A stretch of DNA of 64,000 nt from Kitasatospora aureofaciens (lineage in GTDB: Bacteria > Actinomycetota > Actinomycetes > Streptomycetales > Streptomycetaceae): positions 186,001 to 250,000 of the forward strand of contig NZ_JPRF03000032.1 of NCBI RefSeq assembly GCF_001188955.3. The letters run 5' to 3'. Under the pieces are notes generated by a model, which worked only from the letters and a program-made list of their open reading frames with translations, had not been told where the DNA came from and made no database searches. The position numbers and the translations under genes were made by a program. Positions 56,354-64,000 of the stretch are shown here, piece by piece (the stretch's first letter is position 1; each line of letters opens with the position of its first letter).

Positions 56354-58819
56354 GTGACCACGCCAGTCGAACAGGTGGCCCGGCAGGCCCAGCAGGTGAT
56401 CGAGCGCAAGATCGCCGAGGAACTGGGCGTCCGCGAGGGGCAGGTGAAGGCGGCGGTCGAACTGCTCGACGGCGGCTCGACCGTGCCGTTCGTGGCCCGC
56501 TACCGCAAGGAGGTCACCGGCTCGCTGGACGACGCCCAGCTGCGCACCCTGGAGGAGCGTCTGCGCTACCTGCGCGAGCTGGAGGAGCGGCGGGCAGCCG
56601 TCCTGGAGTCGATCGAGTCCCAGGGCAAGCTGGACGACGCGCTGCGCGCCCAGGTGCTGGCGGCCGACTCCAAGGCCCGGCTGGAGGACATCTACCTCCC
56701 GTTCAAGCCCAAGCGGCGCACCAAGGCGCAGATCGCCCGCGAGGCCGGGCTGGAGCCGCTGGCCGACACCCTGCTCGCCGACCCGACCCAGGACCCGGCC
56801 GCGCTCGCCGCCCAGTACCTGAACGAGTCGGTGGCGGACGGCGCGGCGGCCCTGGAGGGCGCCCGGGCGATCCTGGTCGAGCGCTTCGGCGAGGACGCCG
56901 ACCTGGTCGGCTCGCTGCGCGAGCGGATGTGGACCCGCGGCCGCCTGGTCGCGAAGGTCCGGGACGGCAAGGAGGGCGACGGCGCCAAGTTCGCCGACTA
57001 CTTCGACTTCGCCGAGCCGTACACCAAGCTCCCCTCGCACCGCATCCTGGCGATGCTGCGCGGCGAGAAGGAGGAGGTGCTCGACCTCGAACTGTCGCCC
57101 TACGACGGCGAGTCCGAGGGCGACCTGCCCGGCGGGAACGACTACGAGCAGCGCATCGCCGCCCGCTTCGGCATCGCCGACCGCGGCCGCCCGGCCGACA
57201 AGTGGCTCGGCGACACCGTCCGCTGGGCCTGGCGCACCCGCATCCTGGTGCGCCTCGGCATCGACCTGCGCGCCCGGCTGCGCGCCGAGGCCGAGGACGA
57301 GGCGGTGCGCGTCTTCGCCGCCAACCTGCGCGACCTGCTGCTCGCCGCCCCGGCCGGCACCCGCGCCACCATGGGCCTGGACCCGGGCTTCCGCACCGGG
57401 GTGAAGGTCGCCGTGGTGGACGCCACCGGCAAGGTCGTCGCGTACGAGACCATCTACCCGCACCAGCCCGCCAACAAGTGGGACGCGGCCCTGGCCACGC
57501 TGGCCGCGCTGGCGAAGAAGCACGACGTCGACCTGGTGGCGATCGGCAACGGCACCGCCTCCCGGGAGACCGACAAGCTCGCCGAGGACCTGCTCAAGCG
57601 CCACCCCGAGTTGAAGCTCACCAAGGCGATGGTCAGCGAGGCCGGCGCCTCGGTCTACTCCGCCTCCGCCTTCGCCTCGCAGGAGCTGCCGGACCTGGAC
57701 GTGTCGATCCGCGGCGCGGTCTCGATCGCCCGCCGCCTCCAGGACCCGCTGGCCGAGCTGGTCAAGATCGACCCCAAGTCGATCGGCGTCGGCCAGTACC
57801 AGCACGACCTGAGTGAGGTGAAGCTCTCCCGCTCGCTGGACGCCGTGGTCGAGGACTGCGTCAACGCCGTCGGCGTGGACGTCAACACCGCCTCGGCGCC
57901 GCTGCTCACCCGGGTCTCGGGCATCACCGCGACGCTGGCGGACAACATCGTGGCCCACCGCGACGCCAACGGCCCGTTCCGCACCCGCAAGCAGCTCAAG
58001 GACGTCTCCCGGCTCGGCCCCAAGGCCTTCGAGCAGTGCGCCGGCTTCCTGCGCATCCCCGGCGGCGAGGACCCGCTGGACGCCTCCAGCGTGCACCCCG
58101 AGGCCTACCCGGTGGTGCGCCGCATCCTCGCCTCGACCGGCGGGGAACTGCGCGAGCTGATCGGCAACGGCGAGCGGCTGCGGGCGCTGCGCCCGGCCGA
58201 CTTCGCCGACGACACCTTCGGCATCCCGACCGTCACCGACATCCTCGGCGAGCTCGACAAGCCGGGCCGGGACCCGCGTCCGGCCTTCCGCACCGCGGTC
58301 TTCAAGGAGGGCGTCGAGAAGATCGGTGACCTGGAGGTCGGCATGGTGCTGGAGGGTGTGGTCACCAACGTCGCCGCTTTCGGTGCCTTCGTCGACGTGG
58401 GCGTCCACCAGGACGGGCTGGTGCACGTCTCGGCGCTGTCGCGGAACTTCGTCAAGGACCCGCGCGAGGTGGTCAAGCCCGGCGACATCGTGAAGGTCCG
58501 GGTGGTCTCGGTGGACGTGCCGCGCAAGCGGATCGGGCTCACCCTGCGGCTGGACGACGAGGTCGGCCGCGAGCGCGGCGACCGGGGCGGAGACCGGGGC
58601 GACCGGAGCGGGGAGCGGCAGGCCCGCCCGCCGCGCCAGGAGCGGAGGGGTGGCGGCCAGGGCGGTCGCGGTGACCGCGGCGGGGACCGGGGCGACCGGG
58701 GCGGCTTCGGCGGCGGCGCCTTGGCGAACAGCGCCATGGCGGACGCGCTGCGCCGGGCCGGCCTGGCAGGTGGCGGCGACTCCGGCGGCTCGAAGGACCG
58801 GCGTTCCGGGCGGCGCTGA
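56354..58819 (+). CDS. tex: Tex-family RNA-binding transcription accessory protein
   Basis: The 821-aa protein follows the Tex domain order: N-terminal helical domain (KIAEELGVREGQVKAAVELL, STVPFVARYRKEVTG), YqgF-like domain (TMGLDPGFRTGVKVAVVDA, VAIGNGTASRETDKL), helix-hairpin-helix region (DVNTASAPLLTRVSGI, RLGPKAFEQCAGFLRI) and S1 domain (VVTNVAAFGAFVDVGVHQDG, DIVKVRVVSVDVPRKRI). A C-terminal RGG-like tail is rich in RGD and RGG units. GTG giving TTPVEQVARQ was chosen by homology; a GTG four codons earlier is possible. Confidence 0.95.
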   Translation: MTTPVEQVARQAQQVIERKIAEELGVREGQVKAAVELLDGGSTVPFVARYRKEVTGSLDDAQLRTLEERLRYLRELEERRAAVLESIESQGKLDDALRAQVLAADSKARLEDIYLPFKPKRRTKAQIAREAGLEPLADTLLADPTQDPAALAAQYLNESVADGAAALEGARAILVERFGEDADLVGSLRERMWTRGRLVAKVRDGKEGDGAKFADYFDFAEPYTKLPSHRILAMLRGEKEEVLDLELSPYDGESEGDLPGGNDYEQRIAARFGIADRGRPADKWLGDTVRWAWRTRILVRLGIDLRARLRAEAEDEAVRVFAANLRDLLLAAPAGTRATMGLDPGFRTGVKVAVVDATGKVVAYETIYPHQPANKWDAALATLAALAKKHDVDLVAIGNGTASRETDKLAEDLLKRHPELKLTKAMVSEAGASVYSASAFASQELPDLDVSIRGAVSIARRLQDPLAELVKIDPKSIGVGQYQHDLSEVKLSRSLDAVVEDCVNAVGVDVNTASAPLLTRVSGITATLADNIVAHRDANGPFRTRKQLKDVSRLGPKAFEQCAGFLRIPGGEDPLDASSVHPEAYPVVRRILASTGGELRELIGNGERLRALRPADFADDTFGIPTVTDILGELDKPGRDPRPAFRTAVFKEGVEKIGDLEVGMVLEGVVTNVAAFGAFVDVGVHQDGLVHVSALSRNFVKDPREVVKPGDIVKVRVVSVDVPRKRIGLTLRLDDEVGRERGDRGGDRGDRSGERQARPPRQERRGGGQGGRGDRGGDRGDRGGFGGGALANSAMADALRRAGLAGGGDSGGSKDRRSGRR

Positions 58820-58832
58820 CCCGTGCAGGTCA

Positions 58833-58873
58833 CGGCCGGGGCCGGTGGGCGCGATGCCCACCGGCCCCGGCCG
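58833..58873. terminator. 18-bp perfect bidirectional terminator
   Basis: Arms 58833-58850 and 58856-58873 are perfect complements with a 5-nt loop, between the convergent tex and SHOCT genes. Confidence 0.92.
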
Positions 58874-58883
58874 CCTTCTGCGC

Positions 58884-59381
58884 TCACATCAGCAGCTTCT
58901 CCTTGGCCCTCTGGTACTCCTCGTCGGAGATGGCGCCCCGGTCCCGCAGGTCCGCCAGTCTCGCCAGGTCCTCGACGTGGCCGCGGCCGCCGCCACCGCC
59001 GGCAGCGCCTGCGGCCGGCGTCGCGGCTGGCGTCCTGGCCGGCGTCGCGGCCGGCGTCGCGGTCGGCGTCGCGGCCGCCTCCCGGATGTAGGCCCGGAGC
59101 GCCGCGTCGGCCTGCTGGGCCTGTTCGAGGTCCCGCTTCCCCATGCCCTGGCCACGGGCGATGAGGTACACGAGGATGCCGATCAGCGGCAGGAAGATCA
59201 CCAGGACCAGCCAGCCGGCCTTGCCCCAGCCGCCGATGTCGTGGCTGCGGAAGATGTCCGTGATGATCTTGAACAGCAGGAAGAACCACAGGATCCACAG
59301 GAACAGCTCCAACATCGTCCAGAAGATGTTGAGCACCGGGTAGTCCACGGCCAGCGAAGTGGCCAACGCGTAGGTGTCCAT
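58884..59381 (-). CDS. PLDc_N plus SHOCT membrane protein
   Basis: The 165-aa protein has two membrane helices (NIFWTMLELFLWILWFFLLF and GKAGWLVLVIFLPLIGILVY) with the PLDc_N signature between and after them (RSHDIGGWGKAGW). An Ala-Thr-Pro repeat linker (TPTATPAATPARTPAATP) follows, and a C-terminal SHOCT motif (LADLRDRGAISDEEYQRAKE). SHOCT is a short oligomerisation motif found in phage- and envelope-related proteins. The function is unknown. Confidence 0.92.
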   Translation of the reverse strand: MDTYALATSLAVDYPVLNIFWTMLELFLWILWFFLLFKIITDIFRSHDIGGWGKAGWLVLVIFLPLIGILVYLIARGQGMGKRDLEQAQQADAALRAYIREAAATPTATPAATPARTPAATPAAGAAGGGGGRGHVEDLARLADLRDRGAISDEEYQRAKEKLLM

Positions 59382-59480
59382 GGCCGAGTCATATCACCGC
59401 AAAACGGACATCGCCGTCCGGTGCTACGCCGTTCCAGTGGCTTTGCGGCTCGACGGGAATATCCCGGGCCCAGGGCGACC

Positions 59481-60065
59481 TCAGCCCAGCCCCGCCCGCC
59501 GCCGCAGCTCCGCCGCGAGCTCGATCAGCTCGCCCCACCAGGCGTCGTGCCCGGTGAGCAGCAGCCGCTGCGCCTCGTCCACCGGGACGGCCCGGACCTC
59601 GACCACCTGCTCGCCGTCCGCCGGGTTGGTGGGCGTCGAGTCGAGCACGACCTCGCCCCAGCCCCACAGCCAGGCCTTGTCCGGGTGCGGCTGCCACGGC
59701 CGGTACGGCACCGCGTCCTCGGTGTGGCAGCGGTGCGCGCCCAGCCAGCCGGGCTCGCCGAGCAGCCGGGCGCCGGCCTCCTCGCGCAGCTCGCGCTCCA
59801 GACAGTCCGTGACGGACTCGTCCTGCTCCCGGGTGCCGCCGGGCAGGAACCAGTGGTCCCGGTCGTCGCGGCACAGCACCACGTCGCCGTCCGCGAATCC
59901 GACCAGGTGGATGTTGGTGACCAGCTCGTCCGGCGGCAGCTCGGTGGAGAACTGGGCGTCGTAGCGGCCCCAGGCCCAGTACTGCGGCGCGTGCAAGGCC
60001 GGGAAGAGGACGGCGAGTTCGGCGGCTCTGGCGGAGGTGTCGGTGCGGTCCGTGGTGTCGGTCAT
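59481..60065 (-). CDS. NUDIX hydrolase
   Basis: The 194-aa protein has a complete NUDIX box: GGTREQDESVTDCLERELRE followed by EAGARL (G-x5-E-x7-R-E-x2-E-E-x-G). A preceding DRDHWFLPGG strand and a C-terminal EVRAVPVDEAQRLL segment fit the fold. The nucleotide or other diphosphate substrate is unknown. AAGGAG lies 5 nt before the ATG. Confidence 0.92.
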   Translation of the reverse strand: MTDTTDRTDTSARAAELAVLFPALHAPQYWAWGRYDAQFSTELPPDELVTNIHLVGFADGDVVLCRDDRDHWFLPGGTREQDESVTDCLERELREEAGARLLGEPGWLGAHRCHTEDAVPYRPWQPHPDKAWLWGWGEVVLDSTPTNPADGEQVVEVRAVPVDEAQRLLLTGHDAWWGELIELAAELRRRAGLG

Positions 60066-60194
60066 GATGACTCCTTCATGAATGCCCCCGACTCCGGCGG
60101 GGGGTGGGGTGTCCTGACGCCGCGGGGAGGGCCGGCAGTTCGGCGAGCGGTCAAGGGCGGCGCTACCGATGACAGCGCCGCCGATGACAGCCCC

Positions 60195-60651
60195 ACCTCG
60201 GCGATGCTGACGGCGTGGGAGAGAACCGGGGAACCGGCCTGCCCGTCCGAGGTCCGGTCCGTGCCGTTTCAGCAGACGCTCCGACACCTCCGAGCGGCCG
60301 TCGGCAACTTCTCCGCGCGGCGGGCGGGACGCCCGCGGGCATGAACGCCCTGATCGGGCACTGCTCTCGCCAGGGCACGACGGGACCTCGCCCGCAGGCT
60401 CAGGGGTTCGACCGGCTCGACCGACCGGGGGTGAACTCACCACTCGGCTCGTCCGTGGGCACCCAACGGTCGTGGTCGAGGACCTGGCAGTCCACGACCG
60501 GGGCGTGAACGCGGCACGCAACGTCCTGGCCGCCGGGCCGGCGGTGGCAGCCTGGGGAGACGGTGTAAGACCTCAACGGAGCACTCCGGGCGGGCGGTCG
60601 TCGGTGAAGCAGGAAGTCGAATCATCTCCCTTCGGGAGGGGAGGAAGTCAA
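60195..60651 (+). mobile_element. tnpB: decayed TnpB (IS605-type) element
   Basis: Separate plus-strand pieces match TnpB. One is an N-terminal fragment, LTAWERTGEPACPSEVRSVP and QQTLRHLRAAVGNFSARRAG (from about 60204). A C-terminal fragment starts at about 60445: ELTTRLVRGHPTVVVEDLAV, then directly HDRGVNAARNVLAAGPAV and GDGVRPQRSTPGGRSSVKQE. The middle, including the zinc finger and most of the RuvC core, is missing, and the pieces are in different frames. It is a fossil, not an active nuclease. No TnpA is present. The last part is the element's right end. Confidence 0.75.
60616..60651 (+). repeat. right end of the TnpB element with hairpin
   Basis: CTCCC ttc GGGAG (60626-60638) followed by GGGAGGAAGTCAA matches the usual right-end structure of IS605-type tnpB elements, where the omega (guide) RNA scaffold ends. 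The terminal TCAA overlaps the rppA stop codon. It may also act as a terminator for rppA. Confidence 0.6.
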
Positions 60652-61805
60652 TCGGTGATCGTAGTGCCGGTCGGGAAACGGCGGGGGACGCCCTGATGGA
60701 CGAGGGCGATGTCGGAGGTGGAGATGGCGCGCAGGCGTCGGTGCGCCGGTTCCGGCGGGGCGCCGATCCAACTGCCGAGGGAGATCTCGGCGGTGATGCC
60801 CGGTCCGAAGCCGGCGATCAGGCCGGGGGTGCCCTCGGGGGCGCCGCCGTCGGCGAACAGCCGGGCGAGGGCGTCGAAGACGACGGCGCTGGCGATGTTG
60901 CCGCGCTCGGTCAGGGTGGCCCGGCTGTAACGGAACTTCTCCGGCGACAGGTTGAGGAAGTGGCAGAGGTCGTCCAGGATGCGCGGGCCGCCGGCGTGCA
61001 CGATGTAGAAGCCGAGCCCGGAGACGTCCCAGCCGTGCTGTCCGGCCAGGGTGCGCAGGGCGGGGGCGAGCATCTCCATGGTGCCGGGCACCCGCTTGTC
61101 CAGCTGGAAGTGGAAGCCGGTGTCCTTGACCCCGTACGAGATCCAGTTTTCGGTGTCCGGGACGAGGTGCGAGCCGTTGCGCTCGATGTGCACCCCGCTG
61201 CCGCCGCGCCCGCGCATCACCACGGCGGCGACGGCGTCGCCGAACAGACCGTTGGAGAGCAGCGAGCCGACTTCGAGGTCGGTCGGCTGGTAGCAGAGGG
61301 AGCAGAACTCGCAGGCGACGATCAGCACGTTGGCGCCGGGGTAGGCGCGGCAGAAGTCGTGGGCGCGGTTGACGGCGGCGCCGCCGGCCGCGCAGCCGAG
61401 CTGGGCGATCGGCACCTGGCGGGTGTCGGAGCGGAAGCCCATGGTGTTGATCAGCCAGGCGGTCATCGACGGCATCATGAAGCCGGTGCAGGACACGTAG
61501 ATGAGCAGGTCGATGTCCCGGGCACGCAACTCGGCGTGGGTGAGAGCGCGTTCCACCACCTCGGGGACGCGGCGTTTGGCCTCCCGCTCGTACACCTGGT
61601 TGCGGACGGTGAGGCCCGGGTGGGTGAGGGTCTGCTCGATCGGCTGGACCAGGTGCCTGGTCCGCACCCCGGTGTTCTCGATCAGCCGCAGTGCCAGGCC
61701 GAGTTGGGGATGACCGGCGTGCAGCGCGCTGGCCAGGTCGAGGGTCTCCTCGAGGGTGATGACGTGCTCGGGTACGGCGACCGCGGGGCGGCAGAGTGTG
61801 GCCAT
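60648..61805 (-). CDS. rppA: 1,3,6,8-tetrahydroxynaphthalene synthase (type III PKS)
   Basis: RppA condenses five malonyl-CoA units to tetrahydroxynaphthalene, which oxidises to flaviolin. The 385-aa protein has the type III PKS triad C138 (AQLGCAAGGAAV), H270 (YIVHAGGPRI) and N303 (ERGNIASAVV), plus C106 in YVSCTGFM as in Streptomyces RppA. The ATG follows GGGGAG at about 10 nt. It starts 45 bp after the P450 gene, so the two form a pigment operon. Confidence 0.95.
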   Translation of the reverse strand: MATLCRPAVAVPEHVITLEETLDLASALHAGHPQLGLALRLIENTGVRTRHLVQPIEQTLTHPGLTVRNQVYEREAKRRVPEVVERALTHAELRARDIDLLIYVSCTGFMMPSMTAWLINTMGFRSDTRQVPIAQLGCAAGGAAVNRAHDFCRAYPGANVLIVACEFCSLCYQPTDLEVGSLLSNGLFGDAVAAVVMRGRGGSGVHIERNGSHLVPDTENWISYGVKDTGFHFQLDKRVPGTMEMLAPALRTLAGQHGWDVSGLGFYIVHAGGPRILDDLCHFLNLSPEKFRYSRATLTERGNIASAVVFDALARLFADGGAPEGTPGLIAGFGPGITAEISLGSWIGAPPEPAHRRLRAISTSDIALVHQGVPRRFPTGTTITD

Positions 61806-61850
61806 GGCGTGGGTCTCCCCGGTGCGGGAACAGTGTGTCGAGGGGAGGGA

Positions 61851-63059
61851 CTACCAGGCGACCGGCAGGGTGCGCGGGAAGCGCCAGATCGAGCCGGAGC
61901 TCCAGTCGAGTCCGGACGGGTCGACGGCCAGTCGCAGCCCGGGGAAACGCCGCAGCAGGGTGCCGATGGCGACCTGGAGCTCCATCAGCGCGAGGTGTGA
62001 GCCGAGGCAGCGGTGCTGGCCGTGACCGAAGGCCATGTTGACGGGCCCGGCGGTGCGGTCGAGGTCCAGTTCGTCGGGGTGCTCGTACACCGCCGGGTCG
62101 CGGTTGGCGGTCAGGTAGGAGACGTGGACGGCCTCGCCGGCCCGGATCGGCACCCCGCCCAGTTCGACGTCCTCGGTGGCGACCCGGGCGATGCCGGGGC
62201 CCTGGCGGAACGGGATGAAGCGCAGCAGCTCCTCCAGGGCCTGCGGCAGCGACTCCGGCCGGGCGCGCAGCTTCGCGAGCTGTTCGGGGTGGGTGAGCAG
62301 GGTGTAGGTGATGTTGCTGAGCTGGTAGGTGCTGGTGTCGTGGCCGGTGACCAGCAGGACCATCGCCATCACGGCGAGCTCGTCCGCGTCCAGCAGGTCG
62401 TCGCCGTCGCGGGCGGTGGCGAGCGCGCTGATCAGGTCCTCGCCGGCGTGGGCGCGGCGCTCGGCGGTGAGCGCGGTGAAGTAGGCGCGCAGCCCGGCCT
62501 TGGCCTCCTCCTGGCCCTCGCGGCTGCCCGGGCCCATCCGCATCATCGCGACGGCCCAGCCGCGCAGCCGGTCGCGGTCCTGGGCGGGGATCTCCAGCAC
62601 TTCGCAGATGGTGGTGAGCGGGAGCCGGGCGGAGAGGAACTGCGCCAGGTCGGCCGGGGCGCCGTGCTCCTCCATCTCGTCGAAGTAGCCGTCGACGATC
62701 CGCTGGGTGGCCGGGCGCATCCGCTCGACCTGGCGGTTGGTGAAGCCCTGGGCGACCAGGCGGCGCAGCCGGTTGTGCTCGGGCGGGTCCATCAGGTTGA
62801 TCGACTCGGCCTGGGCGATGGGGGCGGGCGTCATCCGGGGCAGGTCGCGGCCGATGCCGGCGGCGCGGCTGAACCGGCGGTCGGTGGTGACCACCTTGAC
62901 GTCCTCGTAGCGGGTGGCCAGCCAGGCCTCACCCTCGCCGTGCGGCAGTCGGACCCTGGCGATCGGGGCCTCCGTGAGCAACCGCTTGAGGAGGGGGTCG
63001 AACTCCAGGCCGTCGGTGTGGTGGAAGGGGCACTCCCACACGGGGGCGGTGGTGGTCAC
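61851..63059 (-). CDS. cytochrome P450, CYP158A-like (flaviolin coupling)
   Basis: The 402-aa P450 has the heme-thiolate motif FGHGQHRCLGSH, the I-helix LLVTGHDTST and the K-helix EELLRF (E-x-x-R). No membrane helix is present, as in other actinobacterial P450s. It lies immediately upstream of rppA, the same partnership as CYP158A2 with RppA in S. coelicolor, where the P450 oxidatively couples flaviolin. The GTG start TTTAPVWECPFHHTD follows GGACAGG. Confidence 0.93.
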   Translation of the reverse strand: MTTTAPVWECPFHHTDGLEFDPLLKRLLTEAPIARVRLPHGEGEAWLATRYEDVKVVTTDRRFSRAAGIGRDLPRMTPAPIAQAESINLMDPPEHNRLRRLVAQGFTNRQVERMRPATQRIVDGYFDEMEEHGAPADLAQFLSARLPLTTICEVLEIPAQDRDRLRGWAVAMMRMGPGSREGQEEAKAGLRAYFTALTAERRAHAGEDLISALATARDGDDLLDADELAVMAMVLLVTGHDTSTYQLSNITYTLLTHPEQLAKLRARPESLPQALEELLRFIPFRQGPGIARVATEDVELGGVPIRAGEAVHVSYLTANRDPAVYEHPDELDLDRTAGPVNMAFGHGQHRCLGSHLALMELQVAIGTLLRRFPGLRLAVDPSGLDWSSGSIWRFPRTLPVAW

Positions 63060-63246
63060 GGGCCTGTCCAATGGTCTTCGTCGTGCGGGGTGATGGCGCC
63101 CGAAACGGTTCCGGGTGGTTCGGGCGCGGACATCCAGATGCTTCCCCATGGACTGGTAAAGATGTGGACTCCGAGGGCGGTTCCCCCTAAGGAGTGAGAT
63201 AGCTGATTGTCAGGTGAATTCACCGCACGTGTGGACGAGTTGACGC

Positions 63247-63966
63247 TCAGCCGTTCGCGTCGCCGGGGGCGACCAGCCCCGTCTCGTAGGCGAGCACCAC
63301 CGCCTGGGCCCGGTCGCGCAGGTTCAACTTGGCGAAGATCCGGGCCACATGGGTCTTCACCGTCGACTCGCTGAGGGTCAGCTCGACCGCCAACTCGGTG
63401 TTGGAGAGCCCGCGTCCGAGCAGTCCGAGCACCTCCACCTCGCGCGGGGTGAGCGGCGCGAGATCGCGGTGCAGCCGCGGTGAGTCGGCGCCGCGGGCCG
63501 CCGGGTGCGGGGCGCCGGTCGCGAAGCGCTCGACCAGCCGGCGGGTGATCGACGGGGCGAGCAGGGCGTCGCCGGTGTCCACCAGCCGTACGGCGGCGGC
63601 GAGGTGGGCCGAGGTGACGTCCTTGAGCAGGAAGCCGCTGGCGCCGGCGGACAGCGCCGCGTAGACGTAGTGGTCCAGGTCGAAGGTGGTCAGCATGATC
63701 ACCCGGCAGTCGGGCGCCTGGGCCAGGATCCGGCGGGCGGCCTCCAGGCCGTCCATGGTCGGCATCCGGATGTCCAGCAGGGCCACGTCGGGCCGGTGCA
63801 GGACGGCGGCGGCCACCGCCTCCGCGCCGTCCGAGGCCTCGGCGACCACGTCGATGCCGCGGGCGGTGAGGATCATCCGGAAGCCGGTGCGGACCAGTTC
63901 CTGGTCGTCGGCGATCACCACCCGGGGGCGGCGCTGTTCGGTCTCTTCCACGGTCCCCTCCGTCAC
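63247..63966 (-). CDS. NarL/LuxR-type response regulator
   Basis: The 239-aa protein has a receiver domain (ADDQ acidic pair near residue 20, phosphorylated Asp in VALLDIRMPTMDG, Thr in IMLTTFD, Lys in GFLLKDV) and a LuxR helix-turn-helix (LTPREVEVLGLLGRGLSNTE, SESTVKTHVARIFAKL). The GTG start overlaps the stop of the upstream kinase gene (GTGA), a standard two-component operon. Confidence 0.95.
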   Translation of the reverse strand: MTEGTVEETEQRRPRVVIADDQELVRTGFRMILTARGIDVVAEASDGAEAVAAAVLHRPDVALLDIRMPTMDGLEAARRILAQAPDCRVIMLTTFDLDHYVYAALSAGASGFLLKDVTSAHLAAAVRLVDTGDALLAPSITRRLVERFATGAPHPAARGADSPRLHRDLAPLTPREVEVLGLLGRGLSNTELAVELTLSESTVKTHVARIFAKLNLRDRAQAVVLAYETGLVAPGDANG

Positions 63967-64000
63967 GGCCGGTCCAGCGGGATGCGGGCGCGCACCCGGA
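63963..64000 (-). CDS. C-terminal end of a sensor histidine kinase (partial)
   Basis: Only the last 11 codons (RVRARIPLDRP) and a TGA are in the window. The overlap with the response-regulator start and the R-x-R-x-P-L-type ending common in NarL-partner kinases make this the cognate sensor kinase. The rest lies beyond the right edge. Confidence 0.7.
   Translation of the reverse strand, partial: RVRARIPLDRP

Noticed and set aside
60195..60651. Active TnpB nuclease with guide RNA
   Set aside because: The catalytic core and zinc finger are missing and the frames are broken. Only a fossil with a surviving end is supported.
1..64000. tRNA, rRNA, riboswitch or CRISPR loci
   Set aside because: No cloverleaf-like sequence, rRNA segment, convincing riboswitch core or regularly spaced repeat array was recognised by eye. 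A covariance-model scan would be needed to exclude small RNAs.

Overview
The window is very GC-rich DNA with dense genes, GTG/TTG starts, strong third-position GC bias, a TTA (bldA-type) codon, WhiJ/DUF397 regulators, RppA, and Streptomyces-type iron, nickel and phosphate boxes. This points to a Streptomycetaceae chromosome (Streptomyces or Kitasatospora). No rRNA, tRNA, CRISPR array or intact insertion sequence was seen. Genes are mostly single units or operons of two to four, and many convergent pairs are separated by strong stem-loop terminators.

Left part (1-13 kb): a partial membrane protein, a secreted protein, a PP2C-like protein with a Pro/Glu linker, a methyltransferase, then the most striking locus: a fused urease gamma/beta gene, a urease alpha paralogue lacking the active-site flap residues, agmatine deiminase and a TetR regulator, headed by a near-perfect 23-bp palindrome. 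Two stress/anti-sigma-type proteins (a HATPase and a PAS-GAF-SpoIIE-HATPase protein) and a DUF2637 protein follow. 13-28 kb: an FhuF-like [2Fe-2S] protein under an iron box, a TPR-like protein, a zinc-ribbon protein, a truncated MobA/MocA gene beside moaA, a TAP-family lipoprotein hydrolase, a GT39-like glycosyltransferase, an esterase, a lipoprotein, a secreted protease with a TTA codon, a HAD phosphatase, and a divergent SDR/MmyB-type regulator pair.

28-38 kb looks accessory: a LysR gene without its DNA-binding domain beside a DUF4291 gene, an unknown gene with a translationally coupled 57-aa ORF, a cupin, a WhiJ-like cluster (DUF397, Scr1-type XRE, HATPase, two small proteins), GlxA-HD-RidA, and several gene remnants. 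38-50 kb: SMI1/KNR4, racemase, a CocE-like hydrolase lacking its serine, a nickel permease behind a Nur-type box, a GDSL hydrolase, a signal-peptidase paralogue lacking its Ser/Lys dyad, metal-centre small proteins, a Tat-exported phosphatase with a PHO-box-like upstream region, YnfA, an aminotransferase and a leaderless HxlR regulator.

50-64 kb: GDSL, GNAT, pentapeptide-repeat, phosphatase, TetR, a RidA gene broken by an in-frame TAG, LysR, a phosphotransferase, Tex, a SHOCT protein, NUDIX, a decayed TnpB (IS605-type) element whose right end touches the rppA stop codon, the P450-rppA pigment operon, and a two-component response regulator with the end of its kinase. Themes that may connect functionally are nickel uptake (Nur box plus permease) with the nickel-dependent urease-like protein, and nitrogen release from agmatine.
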